NCBI RefSeq assembly: GCF_011813015.1
Contig: NZ_QHLQ01000010.1
Location: 86,705-150,704, forward strand
Reading direction: 5' to 3'
From: Parasedimentitalea denitrificans
GTDB lineage: Bacteria > Pseudomonadota > Alphaproteobacteria > Rhodobacterales > Rhodobacteraceae
DNA: 64,000 nucleotides
Below are positions 1 through 9,247 of this stretch, piece by piece (positions within the stretch are counted from its first letter, which is position 1; the number at the start of each line of letters is the position of its first letter). The notes under the pieces were generated by a model. That model saw only the letters and a list, made by a program, of their open reading frames with translations, did no database searches and had not been told where the DNA came from. A program made the position numbers and the translations under genes.

Positions 1-405
1 ATCCAAAACCACTGGTCTGGTGACCCCGTTCAGGGTCAGATCCCCGGTAATCAGGGCGGTTTTTTCTCCGGTTACTTCAATGGAAGTGGACTGGAAGCTG
101 ATCATCTCACTGTCATCGGCGTCAAAGAAGTCCTTGGACATGAAATGATCAAAGCGTTTTTGCCAGCCGGTCAACATAGACGTCGCAGGCATCGACACCG
201 AAACGCTAGAGGCCGCTGGGTTTTCCTGATCAAACATGATCTCGCCTTCAAACCCCGCGAACATCCCATGCGTGGTTGAATAACCCAAATGATCATAACT
301 GAAAACGACTTGGCTGTGCCCTGCGTCCAGCATGTATTTTTCGGGGGCAGCCATGGAAGTGGAAGCTGCAACGGCCATAAAGCTGGCACACAAAAAGGTT
401 TTCAT
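1..405 (-). CDS. YceI family periplasmic protein, C-terminus cut by window edge
   Basis: Reading the minus strand from an ATG at 405 gives 135 open codons up to the window edge, so the C-terminus is missing. The first ~19 residues are a Sec signal peptide (Lys-3, hydrophobic core, end near SMAAP). The mature part is a YceI lipocalin-like domain: LDAGHSQVVFSYDHLG, a GMFAGFEG turn, MPATSM and HFMSKDFF. YceI proteins are periplasmic and bind isoprenoid-like lipids; the ligand here is unknown. It lies downstream of, and is closely similar to, the YceI gene at 575-1150, so it is a tandem paralogue. Domain call sure, function not. Confidence 0.9.
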   Translation of the reverse strand, partial: MKTFLCASFMAVAASTSMAAPEKYMLDAGHSQVVFSYDHLGYSTTHGMFAGFEGEIMFDQENPAASSVSVSMPATSMLTGWQKRFDHFMSKDFFDADDSEMISFQSTSIEVTGEKTALITGDLTLNGVTRPVVLD

Positions 406-500
406 CGCGAAAGGCTCCTGGTCAATAATCACATCTCACTAGAAATTGCGCTCATTTGCCCAAAGGAAAGCCAACTACGTTCACACAATCGGTTCCTGAT

Positions 501-533
501 AAACAAACCCCCGCCCAGATACTGGACGGGGGC
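501..533 (-). terminator. Rho-independent terminator after the 575-1150 YceI gene
   Basis: A GC-rich inverted repeat pairs 508-516 with 524-532, with one non-Watson-Crick position. On the minus strand it is followed by a T-rich run (complement of 501-507). It lies 42 nt past the YceI stop, so the two YceI paralogues probably form separate transcripts. Confidence 0.7.
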
Positions 534-574
534 TGGATGATTCTAGAAAGGCTCGTGAGCCCTCGAAAGCAGGC

Positions 575-1150
575 TTAGTCAGCCTTCATAGCCTCTATAG
601 AGATTTTGATTTCAACTTCGTCGCTGACGTAAGGAGCGAATTTACCCAGGTTGAAGTCTGAGCGCAGAACGGTCGCTGTGGCGTCAAACCCAGCCCAAGG
701 CTTGCCTTTCATCGGGTGATCGGCTGCCTGGTTCATAACAGCGTCCAGCACAACAGGCTTGGTCGTGCCATTGATGGTCAAGTCGCCGGTGATCTGAGCC
801 GAGGTGTCGCCGGTGACTTCGATACCAGTAGAGGTAAAGCTGATCATGTCTTCGTCAGTCGCGCCAAAGAAGTCCTTGGACATGAAGTGACCAAAACGAT
901 CTTCCCAGCCTGTAAACATTGACTTGGTTGGCATCGAGACGGTGACACTAGAGGCCGCCGGGTTTCCCTGATCAAACATTACGTCGCCCTCAAACCCTGA
1001 GAACAGACCCCAAGTGGTTGAGAAACCAAGGTGGTTATAGCTGAACAGAATCTGGCTATGGCTGGCGTCGAGAATGTACTTCTCAGGAGTTGCGAAGGCA
1101 GAGGTAGCAGCGACAGTCGCCAGAGCGGCGGCAAGCAGGGTCTTTTTCAT
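575..1150 (-). CDS. YceI family periplasmic protein
   Basis: 191 residues. An upstream in-frame extension to 1285 is rejected because it reads through a terminator hairpin. The ATG at 1150 starts a clear signal peptide (KKTLLAAALATVAATSAFA), with a GGAG about 10 nt upstream. The mature protein spans the whole YceI lipocalin-like domain: LDASHSQILFSYNHLG, MPTKSMFTGWEDR, HFMSKDFFGA, TGDLTINGTTKPVVLDA, and a C-terminal DEVEIKISIEA strand. The family is periplasmic and binds polyisoprenoid-type lipids. It precedes a paralogue at 1-405, and the two upstream regions resemble each other, pointing to tandem duplication with regulatory DNA. Confidence 0.92.
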   Translation of the reverse strand: MKKTLLAAALATVAATSAFATPEKYILDASHSQILFSYNHLGFSTTWGLFSGFEGDVMFDQGNPAASSVTVSMPTKSMFTGWEDRFGHFMSKDFFGATDEDMISFTSTGIEVTGDTSAQITGDLTINGTTKPVVLDAVMNQAADHPMKGKPWAGFDATATVLRSDFNLGKFAPYVSDEVEIKISIEAMKAD

Positions 1151-1254
1151 TTGGAAAGGCTCCGATTGAACAATTGATATGGCACTAGAAATGACAACTG
1201 ACGCTTGAATTGGGAAGTCAGCAAAAACCAACATAACCTGTGAACCTGCGAACG

Positions 1255-1282
1255 CAAAACCCGGCTTTTGCCAAGCCGGGTT
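1255..1282 (-). terminator. Terminator after the 1308-1862 gene
   Basis: A perfect 10-bp inverted repeat (1258-1267 with 1273-1282, loop TTGCC) is followed on the minus strand by a short T run. It lies 25 nt past the stop of the 1308-1862 gene. Confidence 0.75.
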
Positions 1283-1307
1283 CATTATCGCGCAGATGTG
1301 ATTTGGT

Positions 1308-1862
1308 TTAGCTAAGGATTGGCACTACGCCACTCAGCTGTTCACGCAGCAATTTCCGGGTGGAGCCAAGGCTAAGCGGAAGGCGGATCAAAAGTGAGCC
1401 GTCGATTTCGTACAACTCAACCGAGCGATCTTTGAACCGAACGCTGCCAAGACTGTCATAGCCACGACGCAGGACTGTACGAGGGCGCCCCTGCCCGGTG
1501 CGTTGCAAAACGCGCAACTCGCGGCGGATTGGGTCGAAATAAGCGTCTGGGTGGGTACCTGGGTCGTTGACCATCATTAGGGCAATGCCAGCGAACAACA
1601 AGAACACAGAGATCCCTATCTTGATCAGTCCCATTTCGGGATCATAGGCGACGCCGGGCATCAACCAGATCGTTGTGGAGCTTAGGATCATCGCAGCGCC
1701 GATAACGCGAAGGACAATCGACCGCAGTTGCCAGTTTGGTTCAAAACTAAGCACCAGAGGAAGTGCCTCGGCCATTGCGTAGAGCCCACGAGGTGCCGCC
1801 TTGCCTACGTTGTCCTTAACGTTGCCTGCGCCTTTCATCGGGATGTTTTCAGCTGCTGCCAT
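1308..1862 (-). CDS. Conserved hypothetical protein with two membrane segments
   Basis: 184 residues from an ATG at 1862 with an upstream GAAGGG. I do not recognise a named family. A polar N-terminus (~50 residues) is followed by two hydrophobic segments at about 54-72 and 80-99. The soluble C-terminal half is rich in Arg and beta-strand patterns, including PIRRELRVLQ and SVELYEIDGSLLIRLPLSLG. A cytoplasmic PH-like or sensor domain behind a helical hairpin is possible but not shown. It is divergent from the ribosomal operon at 2172 and has its own terminator. Confidence 0.7.
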   Translation of the reverse strand: MAAAENIPMKGAGNVKDNVGKAAPRGLYAMAEALPLVLSFEPNWQLRSIVLRVIGAAMILSSTTIWLMPGVAYDPEMGLIKIGISVFLLFAGIALMMVNDPGTHPDAYFDPIRRELRVLQRTGQGRPRTVLRRGYDSLGSVRFKDRSVELYEIDGSLLIRLPLSLGSTRKLLREQLSGVVPILS

Positions 1863-2108
1863 AACGTCCGCCCTTCCTCATCATTCCGCACCCTTTTTGG
1901 GCTGTTAATCACTTGTTAATTTCCATTAACTCGAACAATGAGACAGCAATGGGGCAGATGCTGGGAAAATACCGGGCATAGGTCGGTAATGTTGCCCACG
2001 TGGAAACACAGGGATCTGCGGACTGATCTGTTGGCTTGCCCTTTTGGCCACAGCCTGTATATGGGGGCTTCCTTCCGCAACGATTTCGATCCGCGCAGAC
2101 TCTCGTGG

Positions 2109-2135
2109 TGGGGCCGCGGAAGGCTAACCGCCCCA
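2109..2135 (+). promoter_or_regulatory. Hairpin in the rpsF leader, candidate S6/S18 autoregulatory site
   Basis: A 6-bp stem (TGGGGC at 2109-2114 with GCCCCA at 2130-2135) encloses a loop that begins CGCGG, 37 nt before the rpsF ATG. S6:S18 autoregulation of rpsF leaders is known in several bacterial groups and uses a hairpin with a CCG bulge. A CCG occurs here at 2114-2116, but the fit to the published motif was not tested. Confidence 0.3.
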
Positions 2136-2171
2136 TCTTTGAAATGCGCCTTGAATATAACAGGAGCTCAC

Positions 2172-2525
2172 ATGCCACTATATGAGCATGTAATGATTGC
2201 GCGTCAGGACCTGTCCAACACGCAAGCAGAAGGTCTCATCGAACATTTCGGTGCTGTACTGTCCGACAACGGCGGCAAGCTGGTCGACAGCGAGTACTGG
2301 GGCGTCAAGACGATGGCCTACAAGATCAACAAAAACCGTAAGGGCCACTATGCCTTCCTGCGTACCGATGCTCCGGCACCGGCTATCCAGGAAATGGAGC
2401 GCCTGATGCGTCTGCATGACGATGTTATGCGTGTTCTGACCATCAAGATGGACGAGCACAAAGAGGGCCCTTCGGTCCAGATGCAGAAACGTGACGAACG
2501 CGACTCCCGTCGCGAGCGCCGTTGA
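2172..2525 (+). CDS. rpsF: 30S ribosomal protein bS6
   Basis: 117 residues. The ATG at 2172 has a strong AGGAG at 2162-2166 and begins the family's usual MPLYEHVMIARQDLS; upstream in-frame codons are not part of the protein. Core motifs are present: LVDSEYWGVKTMAYKINKNRKGHYAFLR and a basic tail ending in RRERR. bS6 pairs with bS18 on the 30S platform. It is first of three genes in the order rpsF-rpsR-rplI, 28 nt before rpsR. Confidence 0.98.
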   Translation: MPLYEHVMIARQDLSNTQAEGLIEHFGAVLSDNGGKLVDSEYWGVKTMAYKINKNRKGHYAFLRTDAPAPAIQEMERLMRLHDDVMRVLTIKMDEHKEGPSVQMQKRDERDSRRERR

Positions 2526-2553
2526 TCGCTGCTTAGGAAAAGGACGCTAAACC

Positions 2554-2781
2554 ATGGCCGCAAAACCATTTTTCCGTCGTCGTAAAGTTTGCCCATTCTC
2601 GGGCGACAATGCTCCGGCAATCGACTACAAAGACACCCGTCTGCTGCAGCGCTACATCTCTGAGCGCGGCAAAATTGTTCCTTCGCGGATCACTGCCGTC
2701 TCGGCGAAAAAACAGCGTGAACTGGCTCGTGCCATCAAACGCGCACGTTTTCTCGCCCTGCTGCCATACGCTGTTAAGTAA
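2554..2781 (+). CDS. rpsR: 30S ribosomal protein bS18
   Basis: 75 residues, full length. Recognised from [12 protein letters not shown], the [14 protein letters not shown] helix, the [19 protein letters not shown] motif, and the conserved end [13 protein letters not shown]. It binds 16S rRNA with bS6 on the 30S platform. An AGGA lies in the 28-nt gap after rpsF, and rplI follows 12 nt later, so the three genes are one operon. Confidence 0.98.
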   Translation: MAAKPFFRRRKVCPFSGDNAPAIDYKDTRLLQRYISERGKIVPSRITAVSAKKQRELARAIKRARFLALLPYAVK

Positions 2782-2793
2782 GGAGATACTGAC

Positions 2794-3393
2794 ATGAAAG
2801 TTATCCTTCTTGAGCGCGTTGCGAAACTGGGCCAGATGGGCGACGTTGTAGACGTCAAACCTGGCTACGCACGTAACTTCCTGCTGCCTCAGGGCAAAGG
2901 CTTGACTGCTTCGGCAGCCAACATTGCCAACTTTGAAACTCAGAAAGCGCAGCTTGAAGCTCGCAACCTTGAGACCAAAACTGAAGCAGAAGCACTGGGC
3001 GAAAAGCTGGCTGGCCAGCAGTTCGTTGTGATTCGTTCGGCATCAGATGCCGGCGCTCTGTACGGGTCGGTCACTCCACGTGACGCCGCTGACGCCGCAA
3101 CTGCCGAAGGTTTCTCGGTCGACAAAAAGCAGATCGCTTTGATCCACCCGATCAAAGACCTGGGTCTGCACGCTGTTGCCGTCAACCTGCACCCAGAAGT
3201 TACTGTTGAAATCGAAATGAACGTTGCGCGTTCGGTTGAAGAAGCCGAACTGCAGGCATCGGGCAAATCGATCCAGGAACTGGCAGCGGAAGAAGAAGCC
3301 GCAGCTGATTTCGAGATTTCGGAACTGTTCGACGATATCGGTAGCGCCGCATCGGATGATGACGACGCACCAGTGGCTGAAGAAGAAGCTTAA
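2794..3393 (+). CDS. rplI: 50S ribosomal protein bL9, with acidic C-terminal extension
   Basis: 199 residues from an ATG with AAGGAG 8 nt upstream. The N-terminal domain is textbook: [19 protein letters not shown], then [15 protein letters not shown] long connecting helix (~50-75) leads to the C-terminal rRNA-binding domain ([20 protein letters not shown]). The last ~45 residues are very acidic ([22 protein letters not shown]) and lie beyond the ~150 residues of E. coli bL9; such tails are common in alphaproteobacteria. Last gene of the operon, with a strong terminator 28 nt downstream. Confidence 0.98.
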   Translation: MKVILLERVAKLGQMGDVVDVKPGYARNFLLPQGKGLTASAANIANFETQKAQLEARNLETKTEAEALGEKLAGQQFVVIRSASDAGALYGSVTPRDAADAATAEGFSVDKKQIALIHPIKDLGLHAVAVNLHPEVTVEIEMNVARSVEEAELQASGKSIQELAAEEEAAADFEISELFDDIGSAASDDDDAPVAEEEA

Positions 3394-3421
3394 TCGCTTC
3401 TCTATCGAGCTGAAAGTTTGG

Positions 3422-3451
3422 AAAAGGCCGCCCGGTTTGGGCGGCCTTTTT
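3422..3451 (+). terminator. Terminator of the rpsF-rpsR-rplI operon
   Basis: A perfect 9-bp stem (3425-3433 with 3439-3447, loop GGTTT) is followed by a run of T. Classic intrinsic terminator. Confidence 0.9.
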
Positions 3452-3529
3452 CTATGAAACGCTAGTACATTGGCCCAGTGCACCCTATCTTTGCTCCATA
3501 GATTGACGATTTTGCAAAGGAAACAGGTA

Positions 3530-3889
3530 ATGACCGGCAAATTTCTGACACTCACCGCATCCATGCTGCTGCTGGCTGCATGCGACACAGTCCCAGTGGA
3601 CGCCCCCTTGCAGCTGAATGGCGCTGTTGGTGCAAGTTTCGACAGTGATGAAGCCCAATGCCGGTCGCAGGCGCGACAGGTTGGTCGAGACCATACCCAG
3701 AAAAGCGCAGCACTTGGTGGCGTTGGCGGCGCTCTGGTCGGAGCGACTGAAAACCGAGACAAGGCAGCCGTAGGATTGGTCCTGGGTGCGGTCACAGGCG
3801 CTGCTATTGGCGATGCGCAGGTCAAGCAGGCCCAGCGTGATTATCTAGTGCGTTGCATGCAACAAGCGGGTCATCCCGTAGTCGCTTGA
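3530..3889 (+). CDS. Glycine-zipper outer-membrane lipoprotein
   Basis: 119 residues. The ATG at 3530 follows AAAGGA and gives a lipoprotein signal peptide with a lipobox LLAAC (Cys ~18); the in-frame extension upstream is not needed. The mature protein has a Gly/Ala-rich stretch at about 60-90 (GGVGGALVGATENRDKAAVG, then LGAVTGAAIGDA), the pattern of glycine-zipper lipoproteins that insert into or brace the outer membrane. The end is RDYLVRCMQQAGHPV, with two further Cys that could pair. Substrate or partner unknown. Stands alone after the ribosomal operon. Confidence 0.8.
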   Translation: MTGKFLTLTASMLLLAACDTVPVDAPLQLNGAVGASFDSDEAQCRSQARQVGRDHTQKSAALGGVGGALVGATENRDKAAVGLVLGAVTGAAIGDAQVKQAQRDYLVRCMQQAGHPVVA

Positions 3890-4014
3890 TTTTTCGATAT
3901 TTAAACCGGTGCCAGCCAAGGGGGACTTGGGGCATCGGCGGTTTTACACCCATCTGGTTGCCCCTCTCTGTTTGACCACTAATTTAGCGTAAATACTGAG
4001 AGAGGAAGAAAGCC

Positions 4015-4488
4015 ATGAACCGTAGAACTGCACTAGGCCTGATCGTTTCAATGGCTGTATCCGTTTCGGCCTGCTCTCGCAGTGTTGCAAGTCAGGCCGG
4101 GGATGACTTTGATCCGCCATTGTATCCGAATGAAACACCTGAACTGCGCGTATTGATCAATAAGTGGGCGGATCACTATGAGGTACCGCGCGAGTTGGTG
4201 CACCGTCTGGCAATCCGTGAAAGCACACACCGGCCCTGGGCGATGAACAGCCCGTATTATGGGCTATTGCAGATCCTGCCCGCCACAGCCCGGTCAATGG
4301 GGTTCAGCGGTCCGGCCAAGAACCTGCTGGATGCCAATACCAATCTGGAATTCGCGGTTAAATACCTGCGCGGTGCCTGGTTGATATCCGATGGTAGTCA
4401 GGACATGGCCGTAAAGCACTATTCGCGTGGTTACTGGCATGAGGCCAAGAAGCGCGGGATGTTGAAAGAAACTGGGTTGGTGAACTAA
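4015..4488 (+). CDS. Lytic transglycosylase, SLT domain, lipoprotein-like N-terminus
   Basis: 157 residues from an ATG with GAGAGGAAGAAAG upstream. The first 20 residues are a signal sequence ending SVSAC, a possible lipobox. The SLT (GH23) fold follows: LVHRLAIRESTHRPWAMN with the catalytic Glu in RES, then YYGLLQILPATARSMGF and NLEFAVKYLRGAW. It would cleave murein between MurNAc and GlcNAc in the periplasm. Short for the family, so essentially only the catalytic domain. Single gene, convergent with aqpZ. Confidence 0.88.
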   Translation: MNRRTALGLIVSMAVSVSACSRSVASQAGDDFDPPLYPNETPELRVLINKWADHYEVPRELVHRLAIRESTHRPWAMNSPYYGLLQILPATARSMGFSGPAKNLLDANTNLEFAVKYLRGAWLISDGSQDMAVKHYSRGYWHEAKKRGMLKETGLVN

Positions 4489-4530
4489 AGTCAGGCTTGG
4501 TCCGGATTTCGACCGGACCAAGCGGTGTTT

Positions 4531-5217
4531 TTAGTCGTCCGGGCTCATCACTTTCCAGATAATCGCGCCCAAAGCGGCGCCGACCAATGGTGCAACCCAG
4601 AACAACCAAAGCTGGGACAGGGCCGGACCATCAGCAAATAGAGCCACACCAGTTGAACGGGCAGGATTGACCGAAGTATTTGTCACCGGGATCGAGATCA
4701 GGTGGATCAAGGTTAGCCCTAAACCAATAGCAATCGGGCCGAACACGGCGGGTGCCCCGGCAGAGGTTGCCCCCAGAATGATAATCAGGAATGCCGCAGT
4801 CATCACCACTTCGGTCACCAGTGCTGCGGTCATGCCGTAACCCTGCGGGGATGCAGCCCCATATCCGTTGGAGGCAAACCCGCCCACGCCAGTGAACCCT
4901 GCCCCACCTGAAACAATGATATAAAGGACAACCGAAGCGGCCACCGCACCTGCAACCTGTGCTAGCCAATAAGGGATCAAGTCCTTGGCATCAAAGCGGC
5001 CACCGATCATCAGGCCAAGCGACACCGCAGGATTAAAATGCCCTCCGGATATGTGGCCTACGGCATAGGCCATCGTCAGAACCGTTAAACCAAAGGCGAG
5101 GCTAACGCCCAACCAGCCAATACCAACATCCGCCACGCCAGCGGCCAGAACTGCGCTGCCACAGCCCCCCAGCACCAACCAAAACGTGCCAATGAATTCT
5201 GCCAGTAATTTATTCAT
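4531..5217 (-). CDS. aqpZ: Aquaporin Z
   Basis: 228 residues from an ATG at 5217; a 21-residue upstream extension lacks aquaporin character and is dropped. It starts [19 protein letters not shown] as in AqpZ. Both NPA boxes are present: [13 protein letters not shown] and [14 protein letters not shown]. Six membrane helices are visible. The residue arrangement around the NPA boxes fits a water-selective AqpZ rather than a glycerol facilitator. Inner-membrane water channel. Convergent with the transglycosylase gene. Confidence 0.95.
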   Translation of the reverse strand: MNKLLAEFIGTFWLVLGGCGSAVLAAGVADVGIGWLGVSLAFGLTVLTMAYAVGHISGGHFNPAVSLGLMIGGRFDAKDLIPYWLAQVAGAVAASVVLYIIVSGGAGFTGVGGFASNGYGAASPQGYGMTAALVTEVVMTAAFLIIILGATSAGAPAVFGPIAIGLGLTLIHLISIPVTNTSVNPARSTGVALFADGPALSQLWLFWVAPLVGAALGAIIWKVMSPDD

Positions 5218-5423
5218 AGCAATACCTTTCTTAAAAATAGATCGCGCCCAACATACCACAACCAAATCGCGAGCGGTCAATTCTGTCGCGGAAGATTCTC
5301 AGCGTGGTATGCGCGCCACAACCTGGCAGGGCGGTAAGACGCTGATAAATGATCCTCAGGTTGATAGTCCCACCCTCATTTTCAATGCTCATGGCATTGC
5401 ACTCTTATTTGAAAGATATTGTT

Positions 5424-7109
5424 ATGCGTGTTTATTCCCCCCTACTCCCCATTCTTGCCTCCGTCTTTATTCCATCAGCGGCATTTGCCGCTGACACACT
5501 TTATTTTGGTGGCTCCATCCTGACGATGGTGGGCAATAGCCCCAGCTATGCCGAGGCGCTGGTCACCAAAGATGGCAACATCAGTTTTGTTGGAACCTAT
5601 GACGAAGCGAAGGCTCTGGCTACGGATTCAACAGAGATGCTGGATTTAGAGGGCGCAGCCCTGCTGCCGGGGCTGATCGACAGCCACAGTCATGTCACCC
5701 AGATGGGTCTGGCGCTGAGCGTCGCCAATCTGGCAGCGCCCCCCTATGGGCTGGCCGACGATTTCGAGGGTGTGCAGCAAACGCTGCGCCAGTACATTGA
5801 TGACAACCAGATCCCCAAGGGAGGTTGGGTATTGGGCATCGGCTATGACACCTCGATCCTGCCAGACCATCCCGATAGTGCAATTCTTGACGCAGTATCA
5901 ACCGAGCACCCAATTCTGATCATTCACTCCTCGGGCCATATCGGTGTAGTCAATTCGCTGGCAATGGAAATGTCAGGCATCAGTGCGGACAGTGAAAACC
6001 CGCAAGGCGGCGTCATTCAGAAGGCGGCGGATGGGACACCTAACGGAGTGCTGGAAGAATCTGCAATGTGGCCGGTGATGCTGAACATGCCACAGCCAGA
6101 TATGGCGCAGCAGTTGGATAATCTGGAAATGTCACTGCAGGAATATGCCCGCAATGGCATCACATCGGTTCAAGATGGCCGCACCACGCCGACAGATCTG
6201 GCGCTGCTCAAGAAAGCGGCTGATGATGGAGATCTGTGGCTAGACGTGAACGCATATCCGGCAATTGAGCTTTTGAACGAGGACTGGAACCCAGACTTTG
6301 CCCACTTTGCCGACTACCAAAACGGATTAAAGCTGGGGGGCGTAAAGCTAAATCTGGATGGCTCATTGCCCGGCATGACCGCCTTCTCCTCACAGCCATA
6401 CCATAAGCCCCCTACCGGTCAGACAGCCGATTACCACGGTTACCCCGCCTGGAGCGGAGAACAAATCGAGGGCTTTATTAACAAGGCTTGGGATAACGAC
6501 TGGCAAATCCTGATACACACCAATGCCGACGCCGCTGGTGATCAGATGCTGGATGCGATCAAGTCACTAAAGGATGCGACAAGCAAAGACTGGCGGCCTG
6601 TGATGATCCACGCGCAAATGGCGCGTGAGGATCAGTTCGACGACATGCAGGCGCTGAACATTATCCCAAGCTTTGAAATGACCCACCCGTTCATGTTTGG
6701 CGACTACTACATGGACACGGTGCTGGGGCCAGAGCGCGGAGCGCGTAACAATCCCGGTGGCTCGGCAGCTAAGCGCGATATGCTTTTCACTATTCACACA
6801 GACGCACCTGTGGTGGTTCCGGATGTGTTGATGACAGCCTGGACCGGGGTAAACCGTGCCACCCGGTCAGGTCAGATCATTGGTGAAGACCAGCGTTTGA
6901 CCGCCTACCAAGCGATGCAGGCCCTTACCAGTCACGCCGCCTATCAAAACTTTGAGGAAGACATCAAAGGCACACTGGAAGTTGGCAAGCTGGCTGATCT
7001 GGTGATCCTGTCGGCTGACCCGCTAGCGATTGACCCGATGGGAATTCGCGATATCGAAGTGCTGGAAACCATTAAGGCGGGCGAAACTGTCTACAGTGCA
7101 GACGACTAA
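5424..7109 (+). CDS. Exported amidohydrolase family 3 protein (YtcJ-like)
   Basis: 561 residues when started at the ATG at 5424, which opens a signal peptide (RVYSPLLPILASVFIPSAAFAA); the longer in-frame start at 5349 would bury it. The mature chain begins ADTLYFGGSILTM, the N-terminal beta-sandwich of amidohydrolases. Metal-binding motifs are GLIDSHSHV (~105), LIIHSSGH, an IHTNADAAGD His (~360), MIHAQM and FTIHTDAPVVVPD. The end, GTLEVGKLADLVILSADPL, closes the sandwich as in YtcJ-like hydrolases. Probably a periplasmic zinc or binuclear-metal hydrolase of C-N bonds; substrate not predictable. Confidence 0.88.
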   Translation: MRVYSPLLPILASVFIPSAAFAADTLYFGGSILTMVGNSPSYAEALVTKDGNISFVGTYDEAKALATDSTEMLDLEGAALLPGLIDSHSHVTQMGLALSVANLAAPPYGLADDFEGVQQTLRQYIDDNQIPKGGWVLGIGYDTSILPDHPDSAILDAVSTEHPILIIHSSGHIGVVNSLAMEMSGISADSENPQGGVIQKAADGTPNGVLEESAMWPVMLNMPQPDMAQQLDNLEMSLQEYARNGITSVQDGRTTPTDLALLKKAADDGDLWLDVNAYPAIELLNEDWNPDFAHFADYQNGLKLGGVKLNLDGSLPGMTAFSSQPYHKPPTGQTADYHGYPAWSGEQIEGFINKAWDNDWQILIHTNADAAGDQMLDAIKSLKDATSKDWRPVMIHAQMAREDQFDDMQALNIIPSFEMTHPFMFGDYYMDTVLGPERGARNNPGGSAAKRDMLFTIHTDAPVVVPDVLMTAWTGVNRATRSGQIIGEDQRLTAYQAMQALTSHAAYQNFEEDIKGTLEVGKLADLVILSADPLAIDPMGIRDIEVLETIKAGETVYSADD

Positions 7110-7128
7110 TTCGGGCGCATCTAAAGTT

Positions 7129-7153
7129 GGGAGGCATCTTATCGGTGCCTCCC
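7129..7153 (+). terminator. Hairpin after the amidohydrolase gene
   Basis: A perfect 8-bp stem pairs 7129-7136 (GGGAGGCA) with 7146-7153. It has no T run, so it may be a weak or Rho-aided terminator. It lies 20 nt past the stop. Confidence 0.45.
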
Positions 7154-7238
7154 CGCTGGTTACATAAGAATGTCATAGGCAGCGGCTAATCTCGTGATAT
7201 CGTGATCTGATAACGATAACAATTTTTGGGAGTTCACC

Positions 7239-9197
7239 ATGCCAATCAATTTAGATCGCCGGTCCTTTTTGGCCGGTTCAGCTGGTCTGATCGCACTGCA
7301 TCCGTTTTCGGTTCAGGCCGCTGCCAATCAGGTGCACCTGCGTTTGATGGAAACCACCGACCTGCACGTGCATGTGTTCCCCTATGACTATTACGCCGAC
7401 AAACCGCGCGACACTGTTGGTCTGGCCCGCACCGCGTCGATCGTAAAAGAGATCCGCGCCGAGGCCACCAACTCGTTGCTGCTGGACAATGGTGACTTTC
7501 TGCAAGGCAACCCAATGGGCGATTACATCGCCTATGAGCGCGGCATGAAAGAGGGTGACATGCACCCGGTGATTGCCGCGATGAACACGCTTGGATTTGA
7601 GGCCTCGACCCTGGGCAACCACGAGTTCAATTACGGGCTCGATTTTCTGATGAAGTCGCTGGCCGGGGCCAATTACCCGGTGGTCTGTGCCAATATCGCT
7701 ACCGAGACCGGCGCTGGGCCGCGGGACGACAAGACCCTGTTGCCACCCTATGTGATGATCGAACGTGAGCTGACGGATGGCACTGGCGCCAAGCATCCGA
7801 TCAAGATCGGTCTTATTGGATTTGTGCCACCACAGGTGATGAACTGGGATCGGCCCCATCTTGAAGGCAATGTGCAGGCGCGTGACATTCTGGAATGCGC
7901 CCGTGCCTACGTGCCAGAAATGAAGGAAAAAGGCGCTGATATCATCATCGCCCTGTCCCACTCGGGCATTGGTTCGGCGGATGAGACTGAAGGTATGGAA
8001 AACGCCTCGGTTCCACTGGCAGCGGTTGAGGGCATTGATGCCATCATGACTGGTCACAGCCACCTTGTGTTCCCATCCTCTAAATACGCCGACTTTGCTG
8101 GTGTGGACGCGGAAAAGGGCACCATTCATGGCAAGCCCGCCACCATGGGCGGTTTCTGGGGTAGCCACCTTGGCCTGATTGACCTGATGCTAGAGCGTGA
8201 CGGCAATGGATGGCGTGTGGTTGGGCATGGTTCCGAGGCGCGGCCCATTTCCAAGCGCAACGAAGACCGCAGCTATACGGCCCTCGTAGAAGATGATGCA
8301 GATGTACTGGCGTCTGCTACACAGGAGCACGAGGCGACACTCTCTTATGTCCGTCGCGCGGTTGGTAAGACAGACTCACCACTGCACAGCTATTTTGCAT
8401 TGGTTGCGGATGATCCCTCGGTTCAGATCGTGTCGATTGCCCAGACTTGGTACATTGAGCAAATGATGAAGGGCACTGAGTATGAAGGCCTGCCCATTCT
8501 GTCAGCGGCGGCTCCGTTTAAGGCCGGCGGTCGTGGAGGCCCAGAGTATTACACCGACGTGCCTAAGGGCGATGTGGCAATCAAAAACGTCGCTGATCTG
8601 TATCTGTATCCCAATACCGCCCGTGCGGTGCTAGTCACGGGTGCAGAGGTCAAGGATTGGCTGGAACGCTCTGCCGGGATCTTTAACCAAGTAGAGGTTG
8701 GCAAGGACGACCAGGTTCTACTGAACCCAGCCTTTCCCAGTTACAACTATGATGTGATCGACGGCGTAACCTATCAGATTGATCTATCACAGCCATCCAA
8801 ATTTGGGCCCAAGGGTGAACCCGGCGATGACAGTGCCAATCGTATCGTCAACCTGATGTTTAACGGCGCACCGATTGATCCAGCAGCCAAGTTCATCATC
8901 GCCACCAACAACTACCGCGCCAGTGGCGGCGGCAAGTTCCCCGGTGCGATGGGTGATACCATTGTGTTCGAAGGCCCCGACACCAATCGCGACGTGATTG
9001 TGCGCTATATCGTTGAAAACGGCACCATCAGCCCGCGCGCCGATTCCAACTGGTCGTTTGCCCCCCTTCCCGGCACCTCGGTACTGTTTGATACCGGCCC
9101 CAAGGCAAATGACTATGTCGACAGCGTCGAAGGCATGAAGATCGCGCCAGCCGGAGAAGGCCCTGAAGGCTTTGCCCGGTTCAAGATTGACCTGTGA
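7239..9197 (+). CDS. cpdB: 2',3'-cyclic-nucleotide 2'-phosphodiesterase / 3'-nucleotidase
   Basis: 652 residues. The N-terminus has a twin-arginine signal ([19 protein letters not shown]), ending near QAAA. The metallophosphatase domain follows: [59 protein letters not shown] and [10 protein letters not shown], the bimetal ligands of the 5'-nucleotidase family. The C-terminal half is the 5'-nucleotidase substrate domain ([46 protein letters not shown]). The order and length match CpdB, a periplasmic enzyme releasing phosphate and nucleosides from RNA breakdown products. Tat rather than Sec export is typical of this lineage. Confidence 0.95.
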   Translation: MPINLDRRSFLAGSAGLIALHPFSVQAAANQVHLRLMETTDLHVHVFPYDYYADKPRDTVGLARTASIVKEIRAEATNSLLLDNGDFLQGNPMGDYIAYERGMKEGDMHPVIAAMNTLGFEASTLGNHEFNYGLDFLMKSLAGANYPVVCANIATETGAGPRDDKTLLPPYVMIERELTDGTGAKHPIKIGLIGFVPPQVMNWDRPHLEGNVQARDILECARAYVPEMKEKGADIIIALSHSGIGSADETEGMENASVPLAAVEGIDAIMTGHSHLVFPSSKYADFAGVDAEKGTIHGKPATMGGFWGSHLGLIDLMLERDGNGWRVVGHGSEARPISKRNEDRSYTALVEDDADVLASATQEHEATLSYVRRAVGKTDSPLHSYFALVADDPSVQIVSIAQTWYIEQMMKGTEYEGLPILSAAAPFKAGGRGGPEYYTDVPKGDVAIKNVADLYLYPNTARAVLVTGAEVKDWLERSAGIFNQVEVGKDDQVLLNPAFPSYNYDVIDGVTYQIDLSQPSKFGPKGEPGDDSANRIVNLMFNGAPIDPAAKFIIATNNYRASGGGKFPGAMGDTIVFEGPDTNRDVIVRYIVENGTISPRADSNWSFAPLPGTSVLFDTGPKANDYVDSVEGMKIAPAGEGPEGFARFKIDL

Positions 9198-9217
9198 AGT
9201 AGACAGACAGAAACTAG

Positions 9218-9247
9218 AAAGGCCGTGCAACAGCGCGGCCTTTTCTA
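9218..9247. terminator. Bidirectional terminator between cpdB and the LysR gene
   Basis: AAGGCCGTG and CGCGGCCTT pair with one G-U. A T run follows on the plus strand and A residues precede it, so it can serve both convergent genes. It overlaps the stop of the 9245-10147 gene by a few bases. Confidence 0.75.

Noticed and set aside
1151..1285. N-terminal extension of the second YceI protein
   Set aside because: It reads through a terminator hairpin (1255-1282) and would bury the signal peptide; the ATG at 1150 is correct.
5349..5423. Longer start for the exported amidohydrolase
   Set aside because: It places 25 residues before a clear signal peptide that starts at 5424.
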